A DNA stretch of 64,000 nucleotides, from contig NZ_JADPJG010000015.1 in assembly GCF_023073335.1 (NCBI RefSeq), forward strand, positions 275,158 through 339,157, written 5' to 3'. The notes under the pieces are model-generated. The model saw only the letters and a list, made by a program, of their open reading frames with translations. It did not search any database and was not told the origin of the DNA. Below, piece by piece: positions 1 to 8,231 of this stretch; within the stretch, counting starts at the first letter, position 1; every line of letters starts with the position of its first letter. Both the position numbers and the translations under genes were made by a program. The stretch is from Bradyrhizobium sp. 21. GTDB lineage: Bacteria > Pseudomonadota > Alphaproteobacteria > Rhizobiales > Xanthobacteraceae.

Positions 1-448
1 GATCATCGCGGATCGAATTCCTGGGAATGCCGTAGGGCGAGCGCACGCCGACGAGGCCGGTCGCGAACTGGTCGAGATTGGTCTTGCCGATGATGATGGC
101 GCCGGCGGCGCGCAGCCGCAGCACCGCGGTCGAGTCATGCGTTGGCGTATAGGAGAAGGCCGGGCAGGCGGCCGTGGTCGGAAATCCCAGCGCGTCGATA
201 TTGTCCTTCACCACGACCGGCACGCCGTAGAGCGGCAGGTGTGCTGCATCCTTCGCGGCGAGCTTCTCGGCCTCCGCGATCGCGTCCTTTTCGTCGCGCA
301 GGCTGATGAACAAGGCGGGGTCGTTGTGGTCGCGGATGCGCTGATAGCTGCGCGCGATCGTCTGCGCCGGCGTCAGCGTGCCCGCGCGATGCGCGGCCAC
401 AATCGCGGCGATCGTTTCAGGCTGCTCAGCCCCCATTTCAGCCCTCAT
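1..448 (-). CDS. atzF: Allophanate hydrolase, N-terminal part (runs off the window)
   Basis: Reading the minus strand from the ATG at 448 gives about 149 residues of an amidase-signature enzyme; the gene continues beyond base 1. The segment contains PLYGVPVVVKDNIDALG followed by TTAACPAFSYTP and GKTNLDQFATGLVG, which is the lysine and serine-loop region typical of allophanate hydrolases (AtzF/DUR2 N-terminal domain) rather than of GatA. The enzyme would hydrolyse urea-1-carboxylate to ammonia and CO2 in the urea carboxylase pathway. A second in-frame ATG lies at 436. A GatA-like amidase is the alternative, because the C-terminal half is not visible. Confidence 0.8.
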   Translation of the reverse strand, partial: MRAEMGAEQPETIAAIVAAHRAGTLTPAQTIARSYQRIRDHNDPALFISLRDEKDAIAEAEKLAAKDAAHLPLYGVPVVVKDNIDALGFPTTAACPAFSYTPTHDSTAVLRLRAAGAIIIGKTNLDQFATGLVGVRSPYGIPRNSIRDD

Positions 449-645
449 GGCGACAAAACTCCGGCAACAGGTCTCACGCGGATTGAAGCAAGCGATGTGC
501 CATTGTGTACACAAACCGGGCAGAACGGCTGCTCTGGATATTATCGACAGATCAGTGGCTTGGGGATATTTTGAGGGCCGCGCCGGCCATCGCGGCGCCG
601 CCCTGTTACGGGCATTTGCGTAAATATTAGGCAGCCTGGCTCAGG

Positions 646-1152
646 TCAGGTGAAGTCAGCGAGGATCCGCAGCAGCCGCTCTCGGTTCTCCTTGCCGATC
701 CTGTCCTCGACATGCCGCTCGTGCTCCGCGGCGAGGCGCTTGAATTTGGCCAGCGCCGTCTCGCCTTGGGCGGTGAGGTGCAGGGCATGAGAGCGCCGGT
801 CCGTCTTCGACTTGACCCGCTTCACGAGCTTGCGCTGTTCGAGGCTGTCGAGCAGATGCACCAGCCGCGCGCGCTCGATGCCGAGGCGCTTGGCCACCGC
901 CATCTGCGAGAGGCCCGGATTGGCCCCGATCACCGTCAGCACCGAATATTGCGTCGGCCGGATGTCGACATTGCCGAGCGTTTTGACGAAGTCCTGGAAA
1001 ATCCAGATCTGGAAGCGCCGCACGGCATAGCCGGCGTGGCCGACCAGGGCGTCGAGGCCGATTTCGTCCGCGTCGATCCGCCGCGTCGCGCCGTTGCCGG
1101 CGCGTTTGCGTGCGGAAGGGCGGGCATCGGCTCTGGCTGCGAGGGCTGTCAC
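646..1152 (-). CDS. MarR-family transcriptional regulator, probable repressor of the adjacent feruloyl-CoA synthase gene
   Basis: 168-residue protein with a winged helix at about residues 75-140 (QYSVLTVIGANPGLSQMAVA, then the DRRSHALHLTAQG wing). Regulators of this size beside hydroxycinnamoyl-CoA synthetase genes usually sense the CoA thioester or free acid. The start is GTG at 1152, with an AGGAG ribosome-binding site just upstream. It is transcribed divergently from the synthetase at 1306, and a 7-bp inverted repeat in the shared promoter region (1207-1225) is a good operator candidate. The N-terminus is Arg/Ala rich and of uncertain extent. The ligand is an inference from context. Confidence 0.85.
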   Translation of the reverse strand: MTALAARADARPSARKRAGNGATRRIDADEIGLDALVGHAGYAVRRFQIWIFQDFVKTLGNVDIRPTQYSVLTVIGANPGLSQMAVAKRLGIERARLVHLLDSLEQRKLVKRVKSKTDRRSHALHLTAQGETALAKFKRLAAEHERHVEDRIGKENRERLLRILADFT

Positions 1153-1206
1153 GTTGCGTCTCCTGGCGGGCCATTGTTGTAGCGCCTTCCCCGCGTCGAC
1201 GGAAGT

Positions 1207-1225
1207 TTGTTGTTGACGACAACAA
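1207..1225. promoter_or_regulatory. Candidate MarR operator between the regulator and fcs
   Basis: Perfect inverted repeat TTGTTGT-N5-ACAACAA. It lies 55 bp from the GTG start of the MarR gene and 81 bp from the ATG of the synthetase, which is where a repressor could block both divergent promoters. The size and symmetry fit a MarR dimer site, but binding is inferred. Confidence 0.55.
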
Positions 1226-1305
1226 TCGTCATGCCCAACATTATGGCCAATGCGGCCCGCGACGAGGCTGCGGCCGATCCCGGATCCGGGCGGAGGAGGA
1301 AACCA

Positions 1306-3159
1306 ATGACAACCGCCACACGCGGTGATGCTTCAAGCCTGTTCGCAACGCCCAGGACCGTTGCCGAGCATCGCGCCGACGGCAGCATCGTGCTGCGTTC
1401 GCCCGATCCCTTGTGCAATGGTGCGCGCTGCATCGGCGACTGGCTGGAGCAATGGGCGCGGCAAAGGCCCGATGCGATTTTCCTCGCAGAGCGCAGCAAT
1501 ACCGAATCGCCATGGAGCAATGTCACCTATGCGCGGGCGCTGCGCCAGGTGCGCGCGGCAGCGTCCTGGATGCTCGCGCAAAGTCTCAGCGCCGAGCGCC
1601 CGGTCGTTATCCTCTCGGACAACAGCATCGACCATGCGCTGCTCGCGCTTGCCGCGCAGCATGTCGGCGTGCCCTCGGCGGCGATCTCGCCGGCCTATTC
1701 GCTGATGTCGAAGGACTTCGACAAGCTCAAGGGCATGATCTCGCTGCTCCGACCGGGCGCGATCTACGTCGCCGCGACCAAGCCGTTCGCGGCGGCGCTG
1801 GCCGCGATCAAGCCGCTGCACGATGCGCAGATCATCAGCGGCAACGTCGACGATGCCGATGCGCTGGCCTTTGGCACCATCGCGGCGACGTCCGAGACCC
1901 CCGAGGTCGCAACGGCCTTCGCCGCGGTGAGGCCTGACACCATCGCGAAATTCCTGTTCACCTCGGGCTCGACCGGGACGCCGAAAGCCGTCATCAACAC
2001 CCAGCGCATGCTGACCTCGAGCCAGCAGGCCAAGGCGCAGACCTGGACTTTTCTGGAGCAGCCGCGCGACGATCTCGTCATTCTCGACTGGCTGCCCTGG
2101 AGCCACACGTTCGGCGCCAACCACAATTTCAATCTCGTGCTGCGCAATGGCGGCTCGCTCTATATCGACGGCGGCAAGCCCGCGCCCGGTCTGTTTGCGA
2201 CGTCGCTGGCCAATCTGAAAAGCGTAATGCCGACGGTCTATTTCAACGTGCCGCGCGGCTTCGACATGCTGATCGCGGCACTGCGCGGCGACGAGGAGTT
2301 GCGTCGTCGTTTTTTCGGCGAGGTGAAATTCGCGTTCTACGCAGGTGCCGCGCTGCCGCAGAATCTCTGGGACGCGCTCGAGGAGCTCTCCGTCGAGACC
2401 GTCGGCCGCGCGATGCCGATGGTCTCGGCGTGGGGCTCGACCGAGACGTCGCCGCTCGCCACCGACTGCCATTTCCTTGCGGAGCGCTCGGGCAATATCG
2501 GTGTGCCCATCCCCGGCACGGAGCTGAAGCTCGTCCCCTCCGGCGACAAGCTGGAGGTGCGCGTGCGCGGCCCCAACGTCACGCCGGGTTACTGGAAGGC
2601 GCCGGAGCTGACTAGGCAGGCGTTCGACGACGAGGGTTTTTATCTCATCGGCGACGCCGTGAAGTTCGCCGACGCCGACAGGCCCGAGTGCGGCCTGTTC
2701 TTCGACGGCCGCGTCGCGGAGGACTTCAAGCTCAATTCCGGCACCTGGGTCAGCGTCGGCACGCTGCGCGTCGCCGGCATCGCCGCGTTGGCGCCGCTCG
2801 CGCAGGACATCGTCGTCACCGGCCATGGCGGCGACGAGGTGCGGTTCCTGGTGTTTCCGAACATCGCCGCCTGCCGCGCCCACGCCGGCCTGCCCGAGAC
2901 GGCGGGCGTAAATGACGTGCTGGCGCACGACAAGGTCCGGACCGCGATCGCGCAAGGGCTCGCGAAACTGAAGCAGGAGAGCGCCAACTCGTCCGGCCAC
3001 GCCACACGCGCGCTGCTGCTCCCCGAGCCGCCGTCGGTCGACGGCGGCGAGATCACCGACAAGGGCTACATCAACCAGCGCGCGGTGCTGACGCGGCGTG
3101 CCGATGCCGTGGTGCGGTTGAACGATGAGGCGTCGGGCGAGTGGATCGTCTCTAGATGA
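1306..3159 (+). CDS. fcs: Feruloyl-CoA synthase (hydroxycinnamate-CoA ligase)
   Basis: 617-residue ANL-superfamily adenylate-forming ligase. The phosphate-binding motif FTSGSTGTPK is at about residues 218-227 and the A5-type segment SAWGSTETSPL follows near residue 380. Length and sequence character match bacterial feruloyl-CoA synthases, which activate ferulate or p-coumarate with ATP and CoA for side-chain shortening. An upstream in-frame start at 1207 would add 33 residues, but the ATG at 1306 has the ribosome-binding site GGAGGA at the right spacing and leaves the operator outside the gene. No hydratase/lyase (ech) or vanillin dehydrogenase gene is adjacent, so the rest of the ferulate pathway must lie elsewhere. 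Another aryl-acid substrate is possible. Confidence 0.85.
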   Translation: MTTATRGDASSLFATPRTVAEHRADGSIVLRSPDPLCNGARCIGDWLEQWARQRPDAIFLAERSNTESPWSNVTYARALRQVRAAASWMLAQSLSAERPVVILSDNSIDHALLALAAQHVGVPSAAISPAYSLMSKDFDKLKGMISLLRPGAIYVAATKPFAAALAAIKPLHDAQIISGNVDDADALAFGTIAATSETPEVATAFAAVRPDTIAKFLFTSGSTGTPKAVINTQRMLTSSQQAKAQTWTFLEQPRDDLVILDWLPWSHTFGANHNFNLVLRNGGSLYIDGGKPAPGLFATSLANLKSVMPTVYFNVPRGFDMLIAALRGDEELRRRFFGEVKFAFYAGAALPQNLWDALEELSVETVGRAMPMVSAWGSTETSPLATDCHFLAERSGNIGVPIPGTELKLVPSGDKLEVRVRGPNVTPGYWKAPELTRQAFDDEGFYLIGDAVKFADADRPECGLFFDGRVAEDFKLNSGTWVSVGTLRVAGIAALAPLAQDIVVTGHGGDEVRFLVFPNIAACRAHAGLPETAGVNDVLAHDKVRTAIAQGLAKLKQESANSSGHATRALLLPEPPSVDGGEITDKGYINQRAVLTRRADAVVRLNDEASGEWIVSR

Positions 3160-3180
3160 AGACCCTCTTCGTTCGAAACT

Positions 3181-3317
3181 CTCGTGCCCCGGACGCAGCG
3201 CGGCGCCTCTCAGCGGTGCGCTGCAGAGCCGGGTCCCGTACCCCTGCATGCACTCGGCTTTTTGGGTCCCGGCTCAGCATCGCGTCATTTCATGCCGCGC
3301 CGCGTCCGGGACACGAG
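3181..3317. repeat. Interspersed palindromic repeat, family A (CCCCGGAC...GTCCGGG), copy 1
   Basis: About 137 bp bounded by CTCGTGCCCCGGACGC and GCGTCCGGGACACGAG, so the ends are inverted repeats; an inner GCCGGGTCCC/GGGTCCCGGC pair is nested inside. Related copies are at 6586-6660, 34461-34578 and 52915-53060. All lie between genes. It may end transcription of fcs. No coding frame is supported here. Confidence 0.8.
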
Positions 3318-3370
3318 AACGGGCGAAGCAGCTAGGCCAACCATCCTGCCGCATCATCCTGCAGGATTCC

Positions 3371-3390
3371 TTTGTTGCCTAAGCAACTAA
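3371..3390. promoter_or_regulatory. Orphan palindrome resembling a MarR-type operator
   Basis: GTTGC-CTAA-GCAAC with outer TT/AA matches. It is followed at 3447-3459 by a good ribosome-binding site (GGGAGGAAAC) and an ATG at 3457, but no recognisable gene follows: the open frame simply runs antisense into the MarR gene at 3538-4041. The site could be the promoter and leader of a lost gene. See the findings. Confidence 0.35.
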
Positions 3391-3537
3391 TTTGTGCGAA
3401 CCGTTACGGACAGGGAATGATGGCGGGGGAACCGCTGCGCTGATCTGGGAGGAAACATGCTTGGCAGGAATGATGCCGTCGGCGAACGCCGGCGCATGCC
3501 CGAGAATGGCGCGGGATCGCGGCTGACGCGCGGCCCG

Positions 3538-4041
3538 TCAGGTCTCGGTGCCGCCGGTCACCGCGCCGAGATTTTCGTGCAGCCGGCGCAACAAATCGAT
3601 CAGCACCTCGCGCTCGTCCTTGCCCAGACAGGACAGCAGCCGCCGTTCGCGCTCGAACGCCGCGACGATTACCTTGTCATGGGTGGCGCGGCCCCGCGCC
3701 GTCAGCGAGATCGAATGGGTGCGGCCGTCGTTCGGGTCGGTGCGGATCGACACCAGCCCGCGCTTCTCGAGACCGGCGAGCGTCCGGCTCACCGGACCCT
3801 TGTCGAAACCGATGACGTGGCAGATGCGCGAGGCGGGAATGCCGGGCTCGATCGCCAGCAGCGACATGATCCGCCATTCCGTGACGTTGACGCCGAACTG
3901 CCGCTGATAGAACGCGGTCGCGCTGTTCGAGAGCTTGTTGGCGATGAAGGTGATGAACGCCGGGACGTAGCGGTCGAGATCGAGCGTCGGTCCCACTTCA
4001 GCGGGCGCAGGCTTCTGGCGGGGTCTGGTCGACGACGGCAT
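3538..4041 (-). CDS. MarR-family transcriptional regulator divergent to the P450 gene
   Basis: 167-residue protein with the MarR winged helix at about residues 55-125 (EWRIMSLLAIEPGIPASRIC, then DKGPVSRTLAGLEKRGLV and wing DPNDGRTHSISLTARG). The ATG at 4041 lies 83 bp from the P450 start on the other strand, so it likely controls that gene and itself, responding to an aromatic acid. I see no clean inverted repeat in the 83-bp gap; the best palindrome nearby is at 3371-3390, beyond its 3' end. It is distinct from the MarR at 646-1152, with no close similarity outside the core fold. Confidence 0.85.
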   Translation of the reverse strand: MPSSTRPRQKPAPAEVGPTLDLDRYVPAFITFIANKLSNSATAFYQRQFGVNVTEWRIMSLLAIEPGIPASRICHVIGFDKGPVSRTLAGLEKRGLVSIRTDPNDGRTHSISLTARGRATHDKVIVAAFERERRLLSCLGKDEREVLIDLLRRLHENLGAVTGGTET

Positions 4042-4124
4042 ATCGGACTTCTGACTCGCGGCGGGCCCGCTGACCTAAAGGCATGCGGCGCTCTTTCACA
4101 AGATCAAAATACGGGAGGTCTTCC

Positions 4125-5333
4125 ATGAGCGCATCCGGCTCCTCAACAACCGGCGTCCCGCATCTCGACGTCGATCCCTTCGACATGAGTTTTTTTGCCG
4201 ATCCCTATCCCACGCATGAGCTGCTGCGCGAAGCAGGCCCGGTCGTCTATCTCGACAAATGGAACGTCTATGGCGTAGCGCGCTATGCCGAGGTCCATGC
4301 CGTGCTGAACGATCCCGCGACATTCTGCTCCAGCCGCGGCGTCGGCCTTTCCGACTTCAAGAAGGAGACGCCGTGGCGGCCGCCAAGCCTGATTCTGGAG
4401 GCCGATCCGCCCGCGCACACCCGCACCCGCGCTGTGCTCTCAAAGGTGCTGTCGCCGACCGTGATGAAGGGGCTCCGCGACCGCTTTGCCGCGGCAGCCG
4501 AGGCGCGCGTCGATGCGCTGCTGGAGAAGCGCAGCTTCGACGCGATCACGGATCTCGCCGAAGCCTATCCGCTCTCGATCTTTCCGGATGCGCTGGGCCT
4601 GAAGCCCGAAGGCCGCGAGCATCTGATTCCCTATGCGAGCCTTGTGTTCAACGCTTTCGGTCCGCCGAACGAATTGCGCAAGGAGGCGATCGCCCGCTCG
4701 GCGCCGCACCAGGCCTACGTCACCGACCAGTGCCAGCGCGACAACCTCACGCCCGGCGGCATCGGCGCCTGCATTCATGCTCACGTCGACGAGGGTGCCA
4801 TCACGGCCACGGAAGCGCCGTTGCTGGTGCGTTCGCTGCTGTCGGCCGGGCTCGATACCACCGTTAACGGCATCGGTGCCGCCGTGTATTGCCTGGCCCG
4901 CTTTCCCGATCAGTGGCAGCGGTTGCGCAACGATCCCACCCTCGCGCGCAATGCCTTCGAGGAGGCCGTGCGGTTCGAGAGCCCAGTGCAGACCTTCTTC
5001 CGCACTACCACGCGCGACGTCGAGCTTTCCGGCGCGACGATCGGGGAGGGCGAGAAAGTGCTGATGTTCCTCGCTGCGGCCAATCGCGATCGGCGGCGCT
5101 GGGACAAGCCCGACAGTTACGACATCACCCGCCGCACATCAGGCCATGTCGGCTACGGCTCGGGCATTCACATGTGCGTCGGCCAGCTCGTCGCACGGCT
5201 TGAAGGCGAGACGATGCTCTCGGCGCTGGCCCGCCGGATTGCAAAGATCGAGATCAAGGGCGAGCCGAAACGCCGCTTCAACAACACGTTGCGCGGGCTC
5301 GATAGCTTGCCGGTGACGATCACGCCGGCCTGA
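4125..5333 (+). CDS. Cytochrome P450, CYP199A-like (para-substituted benzoate monooxygenase / O-demethylase)
   Basis: 402 residues. The heme-binding loop is GYGSGIHMCVG with Cys351; the usual first Phe is Tyr. The I-helix motif is SAGLDTT and the ExxR segment is FEEAVR. Whole stretches such as VVYLDKWNVYGVARYAEVH and CSSRGVGLSDFKKE agree with my memory of CYP199A2/A4 of Rhodopseudomonas palustris, including the Arg and Ser residues that hold the substrate carboxylate. That family demethylates 4-methoxybenzoate and oxidises other para-substituted benzoates. The ATG at 4125 follows GGGAGG; an earlier in-frame ATG at 4083 has no such site. No ferredoxin or ferredoxin reductase gene is nearby, so electrons must come from partners encoded elsewhere. 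Confidence 0.9.
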   Translation: MSASGSSTTGVPHLDVDPFDMSFFADPYPTHELLREAGPVVYLDKWNVYGVARYAEVHAVLNDPATFCSSRGVGLSDFKKETPWRPPSLILEADPPAHTRTRAVLSKVLSPTVMKGLRDRFAAAAEARVDALLEKRSFDAITDLAEAYPLSIFPDALGLKPEGREHLIPYASLVFNAFGPPNELRKEAIARSAPHQAYVTDQCQRDNLTPGGIGACIHAHVDEGAITATEAPLLVRSLLSAGLDTTVNGIGAAVYCLARFPDQWQRLRNDPTLARNAFEEAVRFESPVQTFFRTTTRDVELSGATIGEGEKVLMFLAAANRDRRRWDKPDSYDITRRTSGHVGYGSGIHMCVGQLVARLEGETMLSALARRIAKIEIKGEPKRRFNNTLRGLDSLPVTITPA

Positions 5334-5372
5334 CGCGACCGGCAGCGAAAACAATAAATAGGGGAGGGAATG

Positions 5373-6584
5373 ATGAAGCATCTGACATGGACGCTGGCGC
5401 TGACCGCGAGCCTGGTAAGCGGCGCGGCGAGCGCCGAGATCTCGGACAATGTCGTGCGCGTCGGCGTGCTCAACGACATTTCCGGCATCTTCCAGGACAC
5501 CAACGGCATGGGCTCGGTCGAGGCCGCGCGCATGGCCGCCGAGGATTTCAACGGCGGCGGCAAGGGCATCAAGGTCGAGATCGTCTATGCCGATCACCAG
5601 AACAAGGCTGACGTCGGCAACGCCATCGCGCGAAAGTGGCTCGACGTCGAGGGCGTCGACGCCATCGTCGACGTGCCGAACTCGGCCGTCGGCCTCTCCA
5701 TCAACACGCTGCTGCGCGACAGCCGAATGACGTTCCTGGCCTCGTCTACGGCAAGCTCGGACCTCACCGGCAAGGCCTGCTCGCCCAACACCATCCAATG
5801 GGTCAATGACGCCTGGGCGACGGGCAACACCACAGCGGCCGCGATGATGTCGCGCGGCGGCAAGGACTGGTACTTCCTCACGGTCGACTATGCGCTCGGC
5901 AAGGGCATCGAGGCGGAAGCCCAGAAATACATCGAGGGGCATGGCGGCAAGGTGCTGGGCTCGTCAAAGCATCCGCTCGGCACCTCCGATTTCGCATCCT
6001 TCCTGTTGCAGGCGCAGAGCTCGAAGGCGCAGGTGATTGGGCTTGCGAACGCCGGCGGTGACACCATCAACGCGGTGAAGCAGGCCGCCGAGTTCGGCAT
6101 CCAGCAAGGCGGGCAGAAGCTCGTGGCGTTCCTGCTCTTCATCAACGACGTTCACGGCATGGGCATCAAGGTCGCGCAGGGTCTCCAGCTCATGGAAGCC
6201 TTCTACTGGGACATGAACGACGACACCCGTGCCTTCGCAAAACGCTTCGCGGCGCGGCCCGGCATGAACGGAAAGATGCCGAGCGGCAACCAGGCCGGGG
6301 TCTATGCCTCCACGCTCGCTTATCTCAACGCCGTCGCGGCCACCGGCAGCGACAGTGCCAAGGACGCCGTGCCCGAGATGAAGAAGTTCAAGGGTAAGGA
6401 CAAACTGTTCGGCGACACCACGATCCGCCAGGACGGCCGCGTCGTGCACCCAATGTATCTGTTCGAGGTCAAGAAGCCGGAAGAGTCGAAATATCCCTAC
6501 GACTATTACAAGCTGGTCTCGACGATTCCCGCGGAGCAGGCGTTTCGCCCGTTGGCGGAGGGCGGGTGCGAGCTGGTGAAGTAG
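5373..6584 (+). CDS. Periplasmic solute-binding protein of a branched-chain-type ABC transporter (probable aromatic-acid binding)
   Basis: 403 residues. The Sec signal peptide MKHLTWTLALTASLVSGAASA ends in an AXA cleavage site, and the mature protein begins with VVRVGVLNDISGIFQDTNG, the start of a type I periplasmic-binding (LivK-like, COG0683) fold. In Rhodopseudomonas, proteins of this family bind aromatic acids and phenylpropanoids rather than leucine. Lying directly downstream of the P450 (39-bp gap, GGAGG site), it may bind the P450 substrate. No permease or ATPase is adjacent, so it must share a transporter, possibly LivHMGF at 20.6 kb. The ligand is inferred. Confidence 0.8.
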   Translation: MKHLTWTLALTASLVSGAASAEISDNVVRVGVLNDISGIFQDTNGMGSVEAARMAAEDFNGGGKGIKVEIVYADHQNKADVGNAIARKWLDVEGVDAIVDVPNSAVGLSINTLLRDSRMTFLASSTASSDLTGKACSPNTIQWVNDAWATGNTTAAAMMSRGGKDWYFLTVDYALGKGIEAEAQKYIEGHGGKVLGSSKHPLGTSDFASFLLQAQSSKAQVIGLANAGGDTINAVKQAAEFGIQQGGQKLVAFLLFINDVHGMGIKVAQGLQLMEAFYWDMNDDTRAFAKRFAARPGMNGKMPSGNQAGVYASTLAYLNAVAATGSDSAKDAVPEMKKFKGKDKLFGDTTIRQDGRVVHPMYLFEVKKPEESKYPYDYYKLVSTIPAEQAFRPLAEGGCELVK

Positions 6585-6585
6585 G

Positions 6586-6660
6586 CTCTCATGCCCCGGA
6601 CAGTGCGGCGCGCAGCTCTGCGTCGCGTCATTTCATGCCGCGCCACGTCCGGGACACGAG
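6586..6660. repeat. Interspersed palindromic repeat, family A, copy 2 (short)
   Basis: CTCTCATGCCCCGGAC at one end and GTCCGGGACACGAG at the other; the central part is shorter than in copy 1, but the segment GCGTCATTTCATGCCGCGCC is shared with it. It lies between two convergent genes and could form a bidirectional terminator hairpin. Confidence 0.75.
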
Positions 6661-6670
6661 AGGCCCGTCC

Positions 6671-7933
6671 CTACACCACCTTGCTTGACCCCTGTGTGAT
6701 CAGTCGCGCGGCGCGCTGGTCGCGGGCGTAGATCCAGAGCCAGCTGAGCGCAACGCTGAGCCGGTGGCGCAGGCCAATCAGGAAGTAGATGTGGGCGATG
6801 CCCCAGATCCACCATGCGATCGTGCCGCGCAGTTTGACCTTGCCGAAGTCGATCACCGCGAGCCGTTTGCCGATCTGCGCGAGGCTGCCGGAGTGCTTGT
6901 AGCGGAACGGACCGGTCGGCGCGCCCCGGAGGCGCGCCGTGATGGTCTCGGCGACGTGACGGCCCTGCTGCTTGGCGGCCGGTGCGATACCGGGCACCGG
7001 CTTGCCGTCCCAGGCGTTGATCAAGACAGTGTCGCCGATGGCAAAAATCTCGGGATGGCCGGGGATCGTCAAATCGTCTTCGACCTGCACGCGTCCGGCA
7101 CGATCGGCCGGTGCGCCCAGCCATTCGGCGGCAGGTGAGGCGCGGACGCCGGCGGCCCAGATCTTGGTTTTGGCGTCGAGCCGCGTGCCGCCGAACACCA
7201 CGCCGTCGCGGTCGATCTCGGTGACGGCCTGCCCCAGCACCACCTCGACGCCGATCTTTTCCAGCGAGGCCTGCGCGTAGGCCGAGAGGTCGTCGGCGAA
7301 TCCCGCGAGCACGCGCGGCCCCGCCTCGATCAGCACCACCCGCGCCTTGGTCGTGTCGATGTTGCGGAAATCCGCCGGCAGGGTCTGGTGCGCCATCTCG
7401 GCGATGGTGCCGGCGAGCTCGACGCCGGTGGGGCCGGCACCGACAATGACGAAGGTCAGCCGCGCCGCGCGCTTTTCCGGATCGGTCTCGCGCTCGGCGC
7501 GCTCGAATGCCACCAGGATGTGACGGCGCAGCGTGGTGCCGTCCTCCAGCGTCTTCAGGCCCGGAGCCCACTGCTCCCATTCGTCGTGGCCGAAATAGGC
7601 ATGTCGCGCGCCGGTGGCGAGCACCAGCGTGTCGTAAGGCACCTCGCTGCCGTCGTCGATCAGCACGCAACGCCTGCCGGCATCGACGCCACTGACGGTG
7701 GCAAACAGCGTCGTCACGTCGCGCCGGTCGCGCATCAGGTGCCGGATCGGCCAGGCGATCTCGCTGGTGGCGAGCGAGGCGGTCGCGACCTGGTAGAGCA
7801 GCGGTTGGAACAGATGATGGTTGCGGCGATCGATCAGCGTGATCGCGACCGGGCTGCCGGCGAGCCGGTAGGTCGTCTCCAGTCCGCCGAAGCCGGCTCC
7901 GACGATGACGACGCGATGCGGTGTCGTGGTCAT
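6671..7933 (-). CDS. ndh: Type II NADH:quinone oxidoreductase (NDH-2)
   Basis: 420 residues. An N-terminal FAD-binding Rossmann motif (VVIVGAGFGGLET, residues 8-20) is followed by a second dinucleotide-binding motif for NADH near residue 165 (VIVGAGPTGVELAG) and the FAD motif FAIGDT near residue 297. The C-terminal region, with WWIWGIAHIYFLIGLRHRL, is amphipathic to hydrophobic and is the usual membrane anchor of NDH-2. The enzyme passes electrons from NADH to quinone without pumping protons. It has no evident pathway link to its neighbours. Its promoter region, shared with the next gene on the plus strand, holds an 18-bp perfect palindrome. Confidence 0.88.
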   Translation of the reverse strand: MTTTPHRVVIVGAGFGGLETTYRLAGSPVAITLIDRRNHHLFQPLLYQVATASLATSEIAWPIRHLMRDRRDVTTLFATVSGVDAGRRCVLIDDGSEVPYDTLVLATGARHAYFGHDEWEQWAPGLKTLEDGTTLRRHILVAFERAERETDPEKRAARLTFVIVGAGPTGVELAGTIAEMAHQTLPADFRNIDTTKARVVLIEAGPRVLAGFADDLSAYAQASLEKIGVEVVLGQAVTEIDRDGVVFGGTRLDAKTKIWAAGVRASPAAEWLGAPADRAGRVQVEDDLTIPGHPEIFAIGDTVLINAWDGKPVPGIAPAAKQQGRHVAETITARLRGAPTGPFRYKHSGSLAQIGKRLAVIDFGKVKLRGTIAWWIWGIAHIYFLIGLRHRLSVALSWLWIYARDQRAARLITQGSSKVV

Positions 7934-8023
7934 GATGCCCTCGAATCTCGCTGCTCTGCTTACTCATTTAAGGGCTGATTGGACGCCGCGGTCCAATAGC
8001 CGTCATCAATCGGGAGATAGGCC

Positions 8024-8041
8024 GGATATATCGATATATCC
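8024..8041. promoter_or_regulatory. 18-bp perfect palindrome in the ndh / binding-protein divergent promoter region
   Basis: GGATATATCGATATATCC is identical to its reverse complement. It sits 91 bp upstream of the ndh start and 191 bp upstream of the solute-binding protein start, within the 298-bp gene-free stretch 7934-8231. The rest of that stretch is comparatively AT-rich (8070-8095) and ends in the ribosome-binding site AAGGAGGGG. It is probably a dimeric regulator site; the regulator is unknown. Confidence 0.45.
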
Positions 8042-8231
8042 CGTGAGAAAGCGCCGCAGCCTCCGACGAAGTAAGTAGAATTATATTTCTTGCTAACGTC
8101 GATGGGGGCGAAATATGGTGCAGGGCGGGCGCTGAGCCATTGGCGGCGCGACAGATTTTGCGTTCAATAGAGACGACCCGGGGGCGGCGATCACCTCGCT
8201 GCCGGGCACAATAATAAGGAGGGGAGTGGTT

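Noticed and set aside
1333..3249. 638-codon open frame on the minus strand opposite feruloyl-CoA synthase
   Set aside because: Arg/Gly/Asp-rich composition with no family motif; it is the antisense reading of a real gene in high-GC DNA.
4042..4124. Operator in the gap between the second MarR and the P450 gene
   Set aside because: I looked for an inverted repeat in these 83 bp but found none of convincing length.
3457..4128. 223-codon frame with a good ribosome-binding site
   Set aside because: Antisense to the MarR gene for most of its length and without similarity to anything; only its start region was kept as a finding.
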